Below are positions 1 through 5,521 of a stretch of 6,033 nucleotides of DNA, in pieces; position 1 is the stretch's first letter, and each line of letters begins with the position of its first letter. The position numbers and the translations under genes were made by a program. This DNA comes from Nitriliruptoraceae bacterium (GTDB lineage Bacteria > Actinomycetota > Nitriliruptoria > Nitriliruptorales > Nitriliruptoraceae), in contig SKJO01000295.1 in NCBI GenBank assembly GCA_007121975.1, positions 1-6,033 of the forward strand, in the 5' to 3' direction. The notes under the pieces were generated by a model. That model was given only the letters and a program-made list of their open reading frames with translations. It searched no databases and was not told the origin of the DNA.

Positions 1-60
1 CGCCAGCCGCTCGACCGGCCCGGCGGGTGCCGGCAGCGGGGTGGGCAGGGGGGCGGCCAC
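1..60 (-). CDS. N-terminal fragment of an unidentified gene (runs off left edge)
   Basis: Reading the minus strand from a GTG at 60-58 gives 20 codons to the edge, beginning MAAPLPTPLPAPAGPVERLA. The start is chosen because a perfect AGGAGG Shine-Dalgarno (complement of 69-74) lies 8 nt upstream. Another in-frame GTG at 66-64 is only 2 nt from that site and is less likely. The visible peptide is Pro/Ala-rich and too short to assign a family. It follows the small gene at 248-505 on the same strand after a 187-nt gap, so it probably has its own promoter in that gap. The start is well supported by the ribosome binding site; the function is unknown. Confidence 0.5.
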   Translation of the reverse strand, partial: MAAPLPTPLPAPAGPVERLA

Positions 61-90
61 CGGCACCTCCTCCTGAAACGAATAGGTGTT

Positions 91-112
91 CGGGTATCTC
101 GGTATTCCCGAG
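91..112. promoter_or_regulatory. Overlapping palindromes upstream of the left-edge gene
   Basis: Within 61-247, a gap that is less GC-rich than its surroundings near 76-115, two dyads overlap. CTCGG (98-102) and CCGAG (108-112) are perfect complements around a 5-nt spacer. CGGGTAT (91-97) and ATTCCCG (104-110) match at 6 of 7 positions around a 6-nt spacer. They sit about 30-50 nt upstream of the GTG at 60-58, a place where an operator or promoter is expected. No convincing -10/-35 pair could be assigned, so this is a candidate operator only. The rest of the gap shows nothing recognisable. Confidence 0.3.
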
Positions 113-247
113 CATGCCACGTGCCTGCGACATGCGCAACCCCCACCTCACGACGACTGTGGAAGGGGGCGGGAAAGCGCCAGCGGGGAACAGCCTCCGC
201 CCCACTCCCAACCAGCCCGGCCCCGTCCGAGCTGCCCCGCGCCGGAG

Positions 248-505
248 CTATCCCAGCCCGACGAGCGCGGCGACGGCGGCCGCGAGCGCGAAGAACGGAG
301 CGCAGCTGACCAGCAGGAGATCACGCCGCCACAACGCGGCCATCCGCTGGGTCTGCTCCTCGAGCGCTTCGTCGAGGCGGCGGTCGAGGTACTCCTCGGA
401 CACGGTGCGGTCGAGCCGGTCGACGACCTCGGCCGCCTCGCCCACGCCGACCTCCTCCGATAGGTGGCCCTCGAGCGCACGGAGTGCGCGTCTGCCTTCG
501 CTCAT
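248..505 (-). CDS. Small helical protein with a C-terminal membrane anchor, unknown family
   Basis: This 85-residue protein starts at ATG 505-503 and stops at TAG 250-248. GAGG lies 5 nt upstream of the ATG and AGGAGG lies 12 nt upstream; an in-frame TTG at 534-532 is a weaker alternative start. Residues 1-60 are highly charged and helical (…EEYLDRRLDEALEEQTQRM…), with a heptad-like pattern that suggests a coiled coil. Residues 62-84 are a single hydrophobic segment (DLLLVSCAPFFALAAAVAALVGL) followed by the last residue. That topology suggests a tail-anchored membrane protein with a cytoplasmic helical domain, but no family is recognised and no function is assigned. It is divergent from the permease gene at 741. 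Longer frames on both strands cross this region; the minus frame is preferred because of the ribosome site and the protein-like composition ending in a clean membrane helix. Confidence 0.6.
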   Translation of the reverse strand: MSEGRRALRALEGHLSEEVGVGEAAEVVDRLDRTVSEEYLDRRLDEALEEQTQRMAALWRRDLLLVSCAPFFALAAAVAALVGLG

Positions 506-740
506 GATCGCCTCGGCCCTCCTGCCGGTCAATGCCCGTCCCGACCGCCCGGGACCGTCGACGCGCCCGACTTCGGCCCTCCCGCCTGTCCACAGGGCGC
601 GGGCGCCCCTCCGTACCGCCCACCACGCTCGCCCCGGGCAGCGCGACGAGCCGGGGGTTCGCACCGTCCGCCCCGCCTGCTGCGAGCACGACACCGCCCC
701 GAAGTAGCCTTCGCCCGGCGTTTCGAGACGGCGAGGTGGT
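506..740. promoter_or_regulatory. Divergent intergenic region
   Basis: This stretch separates the divergent starts at 505 (minus) and 741 (plus), so it should hold both promoters. Very GC-rich sequence prevents a confident -10/-35 call. Two small dyads lie close to the permease start: CGAAG (700-704) with CTTCG (709-713) around a 4-nt loop, and the imperfect 12-nt palindrome CGTTTCGAGACG (719-730, 10 of 12 positions symmetric). Either could be an operator or a leader hairpin. Translations of this stretch are Arg/Pro-rich without domain character, so it is treated as non-coding. Confidence 0.4.
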
Positions 741-2522
741 GTGGAGGTCGAGGCCCTGGCGGTCGGCGCCGTGCTGGTGGCCGCCATCGTCGCGCTCGCG
801 CGTGAGTGGGCGCCGCCGCCGGCGATCATGCTGGGCGCGGTGGTCGCGCTCACCCTCGGCGGGGTGCTCGCCCCGGAGCAGGCCTTCTCGGGGTTGTCGA
901 ACCCGGCGACGCTGACGATCGCGGGCCTGTTCGTGGTCGCCCGGGCGGTGCGCGACCATGCCCGGGTCGACCTGGTGGTCGAGCGCGTCCTCGGCGGCGG
1001 CCGAGGGGAGGGACCCCCGTCGACCCGCGGCGCGCTGCTGCGGATGCCGGTGCCGGTCATGGCCCTGTCCGGGGTGATCAACAACATCCCGCTGGTGGCC
1101 ACCTTGGCCCCGGTGGTGCGCGGCTGGGCGGAGCGTCACGGGGTGGCGACCACCTACCTGCTGATGCCGTTGTCCTTCGCCGCGATCCTCGGGGGCCTGC
1201 TGACCACGATCGGCACGGCCACCAACCTGGTGGTCAGCGGCATCCTCGAGTCCCAGGGCCTGCCCGGGTTCGGCTTCTTCGAGGTGACCTGGGTGGGCCT
1301 GCCGCTGGCCCTGGTCGCGCTGGTGGTGATGGTGGCGCTGGCACCGAAGGTGCTGCCCGACCGCCGCTCGCCCCACGAGCGGCTGTCCACCGACGAGCGC
1401 GACTTCGCCGTGCGCCTGCAGGTCGCTGCTGACGGTCCGATCGACCACCAGACGGTGGAGCAGGCCGGGCTGCGGGACCTGCGCACCACCTACCTCGTGG
1501 GGCTGGTGCGCGACGGCCACGAGACCGCGCCGGTGCCGCCGGAGACCCTGCTGCTGGCCGGGGACGTGCTCACCTTCGTGGGGCGCGTCGACGACGTTCG
1601 CGACCTGCTGGCCCACCCCGGGCTCGTCGAGGCGGAGCACCCCCAGACCAAGGCGCTCGACGGGGACGGCCACGAGCACTTCGAATGCGTGCTGGGGTCC
1701 TCCTCGCGGCTGGTGGGCCGCACCCTGAAGGAGGTGTCGTTCCGGGGCCACTACGGCGGTGCGGTGGTGGCCATCCACCGGGCGGGCGAGGCCATCGACG
1801 CCAAGCTCGGCACGGTGCAACTGCAGTCGGGCGACGCGCTGTTGGTGCTGGCCGACGAGCAGTTCGACGAGCGCTGGCAGGGCACCCAGGACTTCGCGGT
1901 GGTGGTGCCCCACCACGACCGCCACACCCAGCGCAGCCCCCGCGAGCTGTTCGTGGTGCTCACCGTGCTGGGGATGGTGGGGCTGTCGGCCAGCGGGCTG
2001 GTGCCGATCGTCACCTCGGTGCTCGCGGCGGTCGCGCTGCTGGTGGGCACCCGCACGATCCGCTTCCGTCGGGCGTTGGATGCGCTCAACCTCGACGTGC
2101 TGCTGATCGTGGCGGCCGCGATCGGGCTGGGGCTGGCGATGCAGACCTCGGGGCTGGCCGGCCTGGTCGCCGACGGCGTCGAGGCGACCGCGGCCCGGGG
2201 CGGGCTGGTGCTCACCCTGGCGCTGGTCGTGCTGGGCACGCTCGTGCTCACCGAGCTGGTCACCAACGTGGCGGCGGCCGGGATCATGGTGCCGGTGGCG
2301 CTGGAGGCCGCCACCCGCGTGGACGCCGACCCGACCGGGTTCGCGGTGGCGGTGGCGATCGCCGCCTCGGCGTCGTTTCTGACCCCGATCGGCTACCAGA
2401 CCAACACGATCGTGTACGGGCTGGGTGGCTACCGGTTCGGTGACTACTGGCGGCTGGGGCTGCCGCTGACCGCCAGCGTGGTCGCGGTCACGCTGCTGGT
2501 GGTGCCGGCCGTGTGGGGCTGA
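741..2522 (+). CDS. SLC13/DASS family anion permease with two RCK_C (TrkA-C) domains
   Basis: This is a 593-residue inner-membrane transporter, probably a sodium- or proton-coupled symporter of a divalent anion such as sulfate or a dicarboxylate; the substrate cannot be read from sequence. The start is GTG 741 with GAGG 4 nt upstream. The N-terminal membrane half spans about residues 1-205 and contains NNIP (114-117) and the hairpin-type motif TIGTATN (156-162). Residues about 223-292 and 314-388 are two soluble RCK_C/TrkA-C-like domains, each ending in a segment of the type LLAGDVLTFVG or LQSGDALLVLAD. The C-terminal membrane half (about 401-592) repeats the architecture with TELVTNVAAAGIMVP (504-518) and TPIGYQTN (548-555), the inverted-repeat counterpart of 156-162. 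Length and domain order fit YfbS/Sac1-like bacterial members of roughly 600 residues. The frame is intact and G/C-ending codons are uniform. The family is well supported; ligand control through RCK_C is inferred from other RCK_C proteins. Confidence 0.93.
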   Translation: MEVEALAVGAVLVAAIVALAREWAPPPAIMLGAVVALTLGGVLAPEQAFSGLSNPATLTIAGLFVVARAVRDHARVDLVVERVLGGGRGEGPPSTRGALLRMPVPVMALSGVINNIPLVATLAPVVRGWAERHGVATTYLLMPLSFAAILGGLLTTIGTATNLVVSGILESQGLPGFGFFEVTWVGLPLALVALVVMVALAPKVLPDRRSPHERLSTDERDFAVRLQVAADGPIDHQTVEQAGLRDLRTTYLVGLVRDGHETAPVPPETLLLAGDVLTFVGRVDDVRDLLAHPGLVEAEHPQTKALDGDGHEHFECVLGSSSRLVGRTLKEVSFRGHYGGAVVAIHRAGEAIDAKLGTVQLQSGDALLVLADEQFDERWQGTQDFAVVVPHHDRHTQRSPRELFVVLTVLGMVGLSASGLVPIVTSVLAAVALLVGTRTIRFRRALDALNLDVLLIVAAAIGLGLAMQTSGLAGLVADGVEATAARGGLVLTLALVVLGTLVLTELVTNVAAAGIMVPVALEAATRVDADPTGFAVAVAIAASASFLTPIGYQTNTIVYGLGGYRFGDYWRLGLPLTASVVAVTLLVVPAVWG

Positions 2523-2538
2523 CGTGCCGTGCCGGCCC

Positions 2539-2559
2539 CGTTGCCTCGACGAGGCGGCG
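2539..2559 (+). terminator. Possible terminator hairpin of the permease gene
   Basis: A stem pairs 2539-2547 with 2551-2559 around a 3-nt GAC loop: a perfect GCCTC/GAGGC core extended by two G-T wobbles and two further pairs. It begins 17 nt after the permease stop codon. There is no T tract, as is common for GC-rich actinobacterial terminators, so the call rests on position and stem strength only. Confidence 0.35.
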
Positions 2560-2565
2560 CGGCGG

Positions 2566-2578
2566 TCAGTCACCGTAG
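2566..2578 (+). repeat. Left imperfect direct repeat outside the TnpB element
   Basis: TCAGTCACCGTAG here matches TCAGTCGCCGTGG at 4287-4299 in the same orientation at 11 of 13 positions. It ends 3 nt before the left terminal repeat. It could be a diverged target duplication. Read on the minus strand it ends in the codons TAC GGT GAC TGA, like the last codons of the CAP gene, so a duplicated scrap of that 3' end is another possibility. A chance match is not excluded. Confidence 0.35.
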
Positions 2579-2581
2579 GGC

Positions 2582-2605
2582 TCGGCAGTCGAGTGTGATG
2601 GATGG
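2582..2605 (+). repeat. Left end repeat of the TnpB element
   Basis: TCGGCAGTCGAGTGTGATG (2582-2600) matches the reverse complement of 4266-4284 at 17 of 19 positions, the differences being transitions at 2590 and 2592. With a 1-nt gap the similarity continues through 2605. The core CAGTC..GTGTGAT also occurs in direct orientation at 4241-4254. Downstream, TGTGA (2595-2599) can pair with TCACA (2619-2623), and the 8-nt palindrome TGGCGCCA (2603-2610) lies between, so this end may fold as an imperfect hairpin. Confidence 0.6.
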
Positions 2606-2645
2606 CGCCAACTGGCTGTCACAGGGTGCGACATAGTGGTCGGTT

Positions 2646-4190
2646 ATGGGGCACGACCTCAGCAAGGGACAGGCCGCCGACGGTGGGCACGTCACCCGTG
2701 CCGTCGAGGTGACCCTCGATCCCTCGCCGTCGCAGGAACGCTGGTTGCGCAGCTACGTCGGGTCGATGCGGGTGGCCTACAACTGGGCGCTCGAGCAGGT
2801 GGCGGACAACCTTCACGTCCGCAGGGACGAGCGCGCCCGTGGCGTACCGGAGGGCGAGCTGACGCCCGCCTTGTCCTGGTCCCGGGCATCGCTGACGGCT
2901 GCCTGGCGTGAGGTCCGCGACGAGGTGCACCCGTGGCACCGGGACGTGTCCGTCCACGCGTTCCGCACCGGGCTGGACAACGCCGCTCTGGCGCTGAAGA
3001 ACTTCTCCGAGTCCCGTACTGGGAAGCGACGGGGTGCGAAGGTCGGGTTCCCGCGGTTCAAGAACCGCCACTGCCGGCAGGCGGTCACGTTCGTCGAGTT
3101 CGCCGACGGCGTCGACCACCGCCACTGGATCAACCCCGACACCCGCACCCATGTGCGGCTGATGCTGCCCCGTCGGGCCGGCGAGGGCACCTGGGAACGA
3201 CACCACACCCGCCCGCGCTCGCAGCAGGCGGCGGGCCGGGACCGCCGCAGCGAGGTGGCGTGGCTGCACACCCACCAGCCCGACGTGGTGCGGGAGGTAT
3301 GGCGGCTGTGCGAGTCTGGCCGCGCGAAGGTGCAGGCGCTGACCATCAAGCATGAGGGCGGCCGGTGGAAGGGCCGTGTTCCGCCTGCGCCTGCTCGACG
3401 GCTCGACCCGGCTGCGCAACCCGGGCGAGCCCGTAAAGCATCACGGCGGCACGGTCGGTGTAGACGTCGGCCTGAAGCACCTGGTCACGTTGGACCGGCC
3501 GGTGCCGGGGCTGACCGACGAGCACGGCCACGTTCCAAACCCGCGCGTGCTCGACCGACACCTGGCCCGGCTGCGGCGGCTCGACCGGGCCATCGCTCGC
3601 TGCGAGAAGGGCTCGAAGAACCGGGCAAGCTGCTGCGCCGCCGTGCGAAGCTGTACGGCAAGATCGTCGCGACCCGCAATCTCTACCTGCACGAGCTGTC
3701 CCGCCGGCTGGCCGGCGGGTTCGACGTAATCTGCATCGAGGATCTCAACGTCGCCGGGATGGCCCGACGCAAGGGCCTGCGTAACGGCCGGTCCGTGGCC
3801 GAAGCGTCAATGGGTGAGCTGACCCGCCAGCTCGACTACAAGACCACCGACCGGTCCGCGCGTCTGGTGCGGGTCGGCCGGTTCTACCCCAGTTCGCAGA
3901 CCTGCTCACAGTGCGGGACGAGAACCAAGCTCGCGCTCTGGCAACGCGTCTACGACTGCGACCACTGCGGCCTCACGCTCGACCGGGACGTGAATGCCGC
4001 ACGCAACATCCGCGCCGAAGGCCAACGCCTGCTGCGCGAGCAACAACTCGACGTCGCCTCGATACGCGGGGAGACGCAAAACGGCGAGCCGAGACTCGGT
4101 GAGACCGAACCGGTGCCGCAGGCGCCTGGTGGGCACGGGTCGTCCGAGGCCGCAACCGATCCAGCAGCCACCCCGGAGGTGGCTGCATGA
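2646..4190 (+). pseudogene. tnpB: tnpB, RNA-guided nuclease of IS200/IS605 family, with two compensating frameshifts
   Basis: TnpB proteins are RuvC-type, omegaRNA-guided DNA nucleases encoded by transposons and are related to Cas12. The N-terminal part is clear (YNWALEQV, TGLDNAALALKNF, GFPRFKN at 134-140). The C-terminal part has IEDLNVAGM with RuvC Glu365, a zinc ribbon (Cys420, 423, 438, 441), and DRDVNAARNI with RuvC Asp448. From about 3374 to 3622 the family sequence lies in the next frame: VFRLRLLDGS, GTVGVDVGLKHL, RCEKGSKNR. An extra G at 3371-3373 and a missing G at 3623-3625 restore WKAVFRLRLL and SKNRGKLLRRR; the first RuvC Asp (codon 3463-3465) would then be residue 273. The Glu-to-Asp spacing of 83 equals that in ISDra2 TnpB (278 and 361). 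As written, the middle is Arg/Pro-rich nonsense and lacks the first Asp, so the product should be dead unless the indels are sequencing errors. ATG 2646 has no clear Shine-Dalgarno; a CATAGT box at 2632-2637 would suit a near-leaderless message. Confidence 0.92.
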
Positions 4191-4241
4191 GAGACGGACG
4201 CGACCCCGCCACCTCGACCGAGGCGACGGGGTCGGGTTCAC
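4080..4241 (+). ncRNA. Candidate omegaRNA (reRNA) scaffold at the tnpB 3' end
   Basis: TnpB guides are made from the 3' end of tnpB and the element's right end. Here that stretch is packed with dyads. A perfect 9-bp stem pairs GCAGCCACC (4164-4172) with GGTGGCTGC (4178-4186) around a 5-nt loop, overlapping the last codons. Ten nt after the stop codon, 4201-4216 pairs with 4219-4234 at 14 of 16 positions. The 10-nt palindrome CAGGCGCCTG and small CCGA/TCGG stems lie upstream, near 4088-4130. The start is arbitrary and the 3' boundary is uncertain: either about 4241, after GGGTTCAC, or the terminal repeat at 4284, which would place the guide over the CAP gene's 3' end. Structure and location are seen; function is inferred. 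Confidence 0.55.
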
Positions 4242-4284
4242 AGTCAGGTGTGATTACCACCATCTCATCACACCCAACTGCCGA
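4241..4284 (+). repeat. Right end palindrome of the TnpB element
   Basis: CAGTCAGGTGTGAT (4241-4254) and ATCACACCCAACTG (4267-4280) form an inverted repeat with 12 of 14 matches (GGTGTGAT/ATCACACC perfect) around a 12-nt spacer. The outer arm extended to 4284 is the inverted partner of the left end at 2582. It could also act as a terminator for the minus-strand CAP gene, whose stop codon begins at 4289, but it has no T tract and its resemblance to the left end favours an element terminus. Confidence 0.6.
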
Positions 4285-4286
4285 AC

Positions 4287-4299
4287 TCAGTCGCCGTGG
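4287..4299 (+). repeat. Right imperfect direct repeat outside the TnpB element
   Basis: TCAGTCGCCGTGG is the partner of 2566-2578 (11 of 13 matches) and begins 2 nt after the right terminal repeat. It is made of the stop codon and last codons of the CAP gene, read on the minus strand as CAC GGC GAC TGA. If it is a target duplication, the element inserted exactly at that stop codon. Confidence 0.35.
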
Positions 4300-5090
4300 A
4301 AGACCTGGACGCCCCACAGGTGGTTCTGGTCGTCGATGACGATGCCGATCCCGATGCGCTGGTAGTCGCCGGCGAGGTTGCTGCGATGGCCGGCGGAGTC
4401 GAGCAGGGAACGGTGCGCGCGCTCGACGTCGGCCGGGGCGTTGTGGACGACGTTCTCGGCCATGCGGCAGCAGCCGTGGTGCTCGCGGACCTGCTCCTGC
4501 AGGTCCGGGTTGTGCCGCAGGGCGCCCTCGTCGGCCAGGACGCGGGCCCAGTTGCGGGCCACCTCGTCGAGGCCCGGCGAGCGCTCGAAGGCCGGCAGGC
4601 CCTGGCTGGCCCGGAAGTCCGCGACCAGCCCGGCGAGGTGCCCTTCGGGGTCGGCGGGCTGCGACGGTGCCGGGTCGGGCTCCGAGGCAGGTTCGGGCTC
4701 CGAGGCAGGTTCGGGTTGCGGAGCCGCCTGTGGATCGGGCGCCGGCGGATCCGCCTCGGCCACGCCCGCGGTGTCCGACGACGGCGGGTCGTCCTGCCCG
4801 ACCGGCTCCCGCACGGCGGGGTCCTCGAGGTCGGGTTCCGGGTCTGGCTCCAGGTCCCGCTCGGGTGCGGGCTCGCGGGCGTGCGCGGCCGCGAAGCCCG
4901 ATCGGTCGGGTTCCTCGACGGAGGTCTGCGGGGATGGCGTGCGCAGGGGTGCGTCGAGCACCGCGGACTGCGTGGCCGATGCCAGCGGGTCAGCGCCGCG
5001 ACCCTGGTGCCACGCCGCCGTGGGAATGGCCGCAGCGACCAGCAGTCCCGCCGCGAGTACGGCGAGGCCGGTGCTGCGAGGATGTCCCAC
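4287..5090 (-). CDS. Secreted CAP/SCP-domain protein with Pro/Glu/Asp-rich linker
   Basis: A 267-residue exported protein starting at GTG 5090-5088, with AGGAG (complement of 5101-5105) 10 nt upstream. Residues 1-27 form a signal peptide: basic MGHPR, a hydrophobic core LAVLAAGLLVAAAIP, then small residues around TAA. Residues about 30-148 are a low-complexity linker rich in Pro, Glu, Asp and Ala, likely spanning the cell wall or acting as a flexible spacer. Residues about 150-267 are a CAP (SCP/PR-1, YkwD-like) domain: FRASQGLPAF, then His193 in LRHNP, Glu212 in MAENV, His235 in AGHRSNL and the terminal strand LWGVQVF. His193, Glu212 and His235 match the conserved cavity residues of the family; two adjacent Cys (207-208) precede the AENV motif. 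The biochemical role of bacterial CAP proteins is mostly unsettled, so none is claimed. The frame is intact and converges on the TnpB element, whose right end abuts its stop codon. Confidence 0.88.
   Translation of the reverse strand: MGHPRSTGLAVLAAGLLVAAAIPTAAWHQGRGADPLASATQSAVLDAPLRTPSPQTSVEEPDRSGFAAAHAREPAPERDLEPDPEPDLEDPAVREPVGQDDPPSSDTAGVAEADPPAPDPQAAPQPEPASEPEPASEPDPAPSQPADPEGHLAGLVADFRASQGLPAFERSPGLDEVARNWARVLADEGALRHNPDLQEQVREHHGCCRMAENVVHNAPADVERAHRSLLDSAGHRSNLAGDYQRIGIGIVIDDQNHLWGVQVFHGD
4676..4711 (-). repeat. Two perfect 18-bp tandem copies in the CAP linker
   Basis: CGGGCTCCGAGGCAGGTT occurs at 4676-4693 and again, identical, at 4694-4711. On the coding strand this gives PEPASE-type hexapeptide repeats (PEPASEPEPASEPDPAP). 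Perfect identity at the DNA level suggests recent slippage; changes of copy number would stay in frame and merely alter spacer length. Confidence 0.8.
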
Positions 5091-5224
5091 CGCGTCCGGT
5101 CTCCTGTCCGATCAACGGCGGGACGCTAGCCCGATCTGACCACCTGCTTCCTCCCGGGGTGGCCGTTTGGTCACCGGCCACGCGGCCGGAGCCCGATACG
5201 GGGGTGCCGTGGGGTCGATTTCAC
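5091..5224. promoter_or_regulatory. Intergenic region upstream of the CAP gene, with a hairpin
   Basis: This gap should hold the CAP promoter on the minus strand. A perfect 7-bp dyad, GTGGCCG (5159-5165) and CGGCCAC (5175-5181), encloses a 9-nt loop 69-91 nt upstream of the CAP start; it may be an operator or leader structure. No reliable -10/-35 pair was found. The gap ends where open frames of the right-hand plus-strand region begin. Confidence 0.3.
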
Positions 5225-5251
5225 ATGGCGTGGTGCCGCGACGGCGCGCGG

Positions 5252-5490
5252 TCAGGAGTCAGTGAGTGCACACATCGCACGATCTTGGTGGGGGCTGGCA
5301 ATTCGTCGGTGACGCGAGGCGAAGCCGGCGTCAGAGTGCGGCCCGCACGTGTCGCCGTGGCGGCGATCCCGGCCTGGTTCGCCAAGCTCAGGGTCGTGCC
5401 GCAGATGGTGTTCCTCGTCGACGACACGCTGCGGGCCAACATCGCCCTGGGACGACCCCGAAGCGGTACCTGCGGAGGCCGCCGCCGGCC
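5252..5490 (+). pseudogene. Remnant of an ABC-exporter ATPase domain (Q-loop region)
   Basis: In the plus frame containing 5357, residues read AIPAWFAKLRVVPQMVFLVDDTLRANIALG. This matches the Q-loop segment of ABC-exporter nucleotide-binding domains, especially PglK-like lipid-linked glycan flippases (…VPQ.vFLlDDTlR.NIAfG). One frame over, it continues GDDPEAVPAEAAA from 5451, as expected for the next stretch of that domain, so one G appears lost in 5449-5451. Upstream, in the first frame, TILVGAGNSSVTR resembles a Walker A segment that has lost its lysine, and the distance to the Q-loop is shorter than usual, suggesting a deletion. No LSGGQ signature, Walker B or membrane domain follows. An ATG at 5225 opens this frame but has no clear ribosome site. 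The Q-loop match is confident; the Walker A reading is tentative. It cannot be a working ATPase. Confidence 0.6.
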
Positions 5491-5521
5491 CCGGCAACGG
5501 GCGAGCGCGCCGACCTCGCCG

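Larger units (their letters stand above)
2582..4284 (+). mobile_element. TnpB-only element of IS200/IS605 (IS1341-like) type
   Basis: About 1.7 kb bounded by related end sequences and containing a single gene, tnpB, plus a candidate omegaRNA. No tnpA (Y1 transposase or serine recombinase) is visible, so any movement would need a transposase supplied in trans. It lies between two convergent genes, starting about 60 nt after the permease stop and ending 2 nt before the CAP gene's stop codon, so it disrupts neither. Boundaries are inferred from the inverted end repeats and outer direct repeats. A canonical IS200/IS605 reading could place the right boundary earlier, near 4241, just after the 3' hairpin. 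Element identity rests on tnpB; exact ends are uncertain. Confidence 0.65.

Noticed and set aside
586..595. CTGTCCACAG resembling a DnaA box
   Set aside because: Single copy, no cluster and no AT-rich unwinding region or replication genes nearby.
27..707. Plus-strand open frame of 226 codons over the left region
   Set aside because: Pro/Arg/Ser-rich low-information translation, no ribosome site, and it overlaps the better supported minus-strand gene at 248-505.
248..1102. Minus-strand extension of the small gene to 284 codons
   Set aside because: Only the last 85 residues look like protein; the rest is antisense to the permease start and compositionally abnormal. The ATG at 505 has its own ribosome site.
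321..2573. Long minus-strand open frame of about 750 codons opposite the permease
   Set aside because: Its translation is His/Arg/Gln/Gly-rich without domains and lies antisense to a clear membrane transporter; it is a by-product of GC-rich third positions.
2619..3419. Minus-strand open frame opposite the tnpB N-terminal half
   Set aside because: Antisense to recognisable TnpB sequence and itself without motifs.
3346..3640. Programmed ribosomal frameshifting in tnpB
   Set aside because: It would need two opposite shifts at ordinary short G runs, with no slippery heptamer or stimulator evident; indels or sequencing errors are simpler.
4241..4280. Rho-independent terminator of the CAP gene
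   Set aside because: The palindrome has a 12-nt spacer and no T tract, and its arms match the left end of the TnpB element, so an element end explains it better.
4296..5129. Plus-strand open frame of 277 codons opposite the CAP gene
   Set aside because: Gly/Arg/Val-rich shadow; the minus strand has a signal peptide, CAP motifs and a ribosome site.
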